Of a DNA stretch of 64,000 nt, positions 62,337 through 64,000 are shown piece by piece. Under the pieces are notes generated by a model. The model saw only the letters and a program-made list of their open reading frames with translations, did no database searches and was not told where the DNA came from. Position 1 is the first letter of the stretch. Each line of letters begins with the position of its first letter. Source of the stretch: Acidobacteria bacterium 28-9 (GTDB lineage: Bacteria > Acidobacteriota > Blastocatellia > Pyrinomonadales > Pyrinomonadaceae); assembly GCA_002050355.1 (NCBI GenBank), contig MWYY01000050.1, forward strand, positions 25,606 to 89,605, written 5' to 3'. The translations under genes were made by a program, and so were the position numbers.

Positions 62337-62819
62337 TTAGCTTTTTTGCGGAATTTCTTCGCCTTCGGGGAAAAATTCCAGCGAAGCAGAATTCACGCAA
62401 TAGCGTTGACCGGACGGCGCGGGACCATCCGGGAAAACGTGTCCTTGATGACCGTCGCAGCGAGCGCAGCGAATTTCCGTGCGCGTCATTCCGAATTTGC
62501 TGTCGGTCAAATAACGAATGTGCTGTTTGTCGAAAGATTGAAAAAACGACGCCCAGCCGGTTCCCGAATGGAATTTTGAATCTGAGCGGAAAAGCGGCAG
62601 ACCGCATAAGCGGCAAGCGTATGTTCCGTTTTGCTTGTTGTCAGTCAGATTGCCGCAAAACGGCGGCTCTGTGCCGTGATTAAGCAGAATGTCACGTTGT
62701 TCGTCATTTAGGTCTTGTGCCAAAATTTCGCGCTTTTCAACGCTGATTGGCGAAATATCAAAGCCGGATTCGGACATTCCTTTCTGCGTTTGCGTTGCCT
62801 GTGTGTCAGTTGTCTGCAT
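62337..62819 (-). CDS. msrB: Peptide methionine (R)-S-oxide reductase
   Basis: The protein is 160 residues. C-R-L-C-G and R-C-A-R-C-D-G are the zinc-binding cysteine pairs; G-T-G-W-A-S-F and H-V-F-P-D-G-P-A-P-S-G-Q-R-Y-C141-V-N-S carry the catalytic Cys. Reduces the R-isomer of methionine sulfoxide in proteins. There is no signal peptide, so it is cytoplasmic. The N-terminus has a short Thr/Gln-rich extension. Confidence 0.94.
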   Translation of the reverse strand: MQTTDTQATQTQKGMSESGFDISPISVEKREILAQDLNDEQRDILLNHGTEPPFCGNLTDNKQNGTYACRLCGLPLFRSDSKFHSGTGWASFFQSFDKQHIRYLTDSKFGMTRTEIRCARCDGHQGHVFPDGPAPSGQRYCVNSASLEFFPEGEEIPQKS

Positions 62820-62851
62820 AAATTTTCTCCTGTAAAATCATTTTTCAATAT

Positions 62852-62884
62852 TCAAACACAAATCACAAATCGAAAATCCAAAAC
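62852..62884. repeat. CCAAAATC-family repeat upstream of msrB
   Basis: CAAACACAAATCACAAATCG, then AAAATCCAAAACGG: same word class as 5087-5127 and uvrA 32009-32043. Confidence 0.45.
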
Positions 62885-62917
62885 GGTAAAAATTGCTTTG
62901 TCCGAAAGTTAGACGCG

Positions 62918-63958
62918 TTAGATTTTCATTCGTTGTTTGCCTCCAGTCCTTTTCGTACGCCAAATAAAAAATCCGCCCAAAACACCGCCCGCGATTGCGA
63001 GTAAAGTATTTTTTACTTTCGGATTTGTCTTCAAATATGTGTACGGGTCGCTGTTGAATTGTTCGTCGGAAAAACGTCCTTCGATTGTATCAAAACCGGA
63101 AACCGGCTCGAACAGATTTCCCGCGTAATCGCCGGAGCTTTTTTCATCGGTTTTTTGTCCGACAAAACCGATTTTTTCGGAAAACCAACCAGCGAGCGAC
63201 GGCGAGATGCGCTCGGCTAAAACAACGCCGACGCCCGCGCCGCCCGCGATTAAATCTTCAGTCGGATTTTCGGCGGCAAAGAGAATCGCGTCAGCGACGA
63301 TTTTCGGATGATAATACGGCGCGACGGCGCGCGGTTTGAACGGCATTTTGTTCGCGCCTTTATCATAAATCGGCGTGTTTATCGCGGCAGGAAGAATCTG
63401 CGTAACCGAGACGGGAATTTTTTCGTGCGCCAGTTCGACGCGCAAAACCTGCAAAAATCCCTTGACGCCGTGTTTTGACGAGACGTAAGCCGACTGATAC
63501 GGAGTTCCGCGCCACGCTTCGACCGAAGAGAGATGAATCAGTGCGCCGCCGTTTTTTTTCAAATGCGGCAAAGCGGCTTTCGCGCCATAGATTTGTCCCA
63601 AAAGATTGACTTCGATTAAGCGTTTGTATTCTTCGGGTTCGGTCAGCTCGACAGTTGCAAACATAAAAGCCGCCGCCGAGTGAACCCAGGTGTCGAGCCT
63701 GCCGTATCTTTCGACGGTTTTGTCGGCAACTGTTTTGACTTGTTCAAAATCCGCCGCGTCTGCAATCGCATAAAACGCTTCGCCGCCGCTCGATTCTATT
63801 TCTCCGACTAAAGTTTTCAATCCTTCTTCGCTTCGCGCCGCAACACAAACTTTCGCGCCGCGCTTTGCGAATTCAAGTGCCGCAATTCGTCCGATACCGC
63901 TCGACGCGCCGAAAATAATTGCAACCTGCACACCAATGGGTTTTAATTTTATTTGCAT
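62918..63958 (-). CDS. Short-chain dehydrogenase/reductase with C-terminal membrane segment
   Basis: The protein is 346 residues. G17-A-S-S-G-I-G-R is the coenzyme motif; S144/S145, Y158 and K162 (Q-S-A-Y-V-S-S-K) the catalytic residues. An extra C-terminal ~90 residues includes a hydrophobic helix (A-I-A-G-G-V-L-G-G-F-F-I-W) and a basic tail, unusual for a classical SDR. Its NAD(P)-linked substrate is unknown. The start is ATG 63958; the region beyond holds only its leader. Confidence 0.88.
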   Translation of the reverse strand: MQIKLKPIGVQVAIIFGASSGIGRIAALEFAKRGAKVCVAARSEEGLKTLVGEIESSGGEAFYAIADAADFEQVKTVADKTVERYGRLDTWVHSAAAFMFATVELTEPEEYKRLIEVNLLGQIYGAKAALPHLKKNGGALIHLSSVEAWRGTPYQSAYVSSKHGVKGFLQVLRVELAHEKIPVSVTQILPAAINTPIYDKGANKMPFKPRAVAPYYHPKIVADAILFAAENPTEDLIAGGAGVGVVLAERISPSLAGWFSEKIGFVGQKTDEKSSGDYAGNLFEPVSGFDTIEGRFSDEQFNSDPYTYLKTNPKVKNTLLAIAGGVLGGFFIWRTKRTGGKQRMKI

Positions 63959-64000
63959 TTTCTCATCCCTTGTTCGTTAATTTTTTAGAAATTGTATTTG

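Overview
Organism. The window looks like chromosomal DNA of a mesophilic Acidobacteriota, most likely class Blastocatellia (Pyrinomonadaceae-like). This is inferred from the gene style and not from a marker search. Indicators are proteins opening with a C-P-N-C-Q zinc ribbon followed by one membrane helix and an Asn/Thr/Pro-rich linker, the CvpA-CAP fusion, the TIGR03960-type radical SAM protein, several secreted S9/M24/amidohydrolase proteins ending their signal peptides in A-Q, and moderate base composition. No rRNA, tRNA, CRISPR array, transposase, integrase or phage gene was seen. The window starts inside an OPT transporter gene and ends just upstream of an SDR gene.

Layout. 1-5.6 kb: OPT transporter end, PilZ protein, Gfo/Idh/MocA oxidoreductase, S9 peptidase, FMN-binding stress-type protein, DUF4440 protein. 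5.7-10.7 kb: two paralogous Gly-rich RRM RNA-binding proteins, each with a ~220-nt conserved leader, framing an outer-membrane-barrel-like protein, DUF6766, cupin and zinc-ribbon genes. 10.7-20.2 kb: CvpA-CAP fusion, an AT-rich AlbA/Schlafen-type gene beside the scar of a lost oxidoreductase, serine hydrolase, two FAD oxidoreductases (one with a Rieske domain), patatin lipase and a zinc-ribbon subtilase. 20.2-32.6 kb: zinc-ribbon/TonB and zinc-ribbon/NTF2-like proteins, carotenoid desaturase, zinc alcohol dehydrogenase, HtrA protease, aldehyde dehydrogenase, alanine dehydrogenase, uvrA. 32.6-43 kb: DUF1223, L,D-transpeptidase, M50 protease, moaC, moeA, M24 peptidase, acyl-CoA dehydrogenase, lipoprotein, CYTH, lytic-transglycosylase-like protein. 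43-48.5 kb: glmM, a candidate structured RNA, aroB, radical SAM protein. 48.5-56.2 kb: a minus-strand block mutS2 - antitoxin - PIN toxin - hypothetical - dnaG - rpoD. 56.2-64 kb: small proteins, three tandem amidohydrolase paralogues (two without metal ligands), msrB and an SDR.

Genes working together. Recognisable groups are molybdenum cofactor synthesis (moaC, moeA), envelope building (glmM, L,D-transpeptidase, lytic transglycosylase-like), information processing (dnaG, rpoD, mutS2, uvrA) and envelope/periplasm proteolysis (S9, HtrA, M24, M50).

Most notable signal. The intergenic spaces carry many short, degenerate, often palindromic repeats of several word families: (A)ATGGTGAATGATG, ATCTGTGGTT, CCACGAAAAGACACG, CCAAAATCTAAAATCC, GTTGTCGGTTGTC, AATTACGAATTAC. 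They concentrate at convergent gene ends. The same words also occur in frame inside conserved genes: uvrA, mutS2 (twice) and glmM. They supply stop codons/C-termini for at least two genes and make up most of one secreted protein's signal peptide. This resembles Rickettsia palindromic elements or cyanobacterial short tandem repeats in behaviour, and is the best candidate here for an under-described phenomenon. Second are the paired RRM leaders, and third the candidate ~110-nt RNA upstream of aroB.
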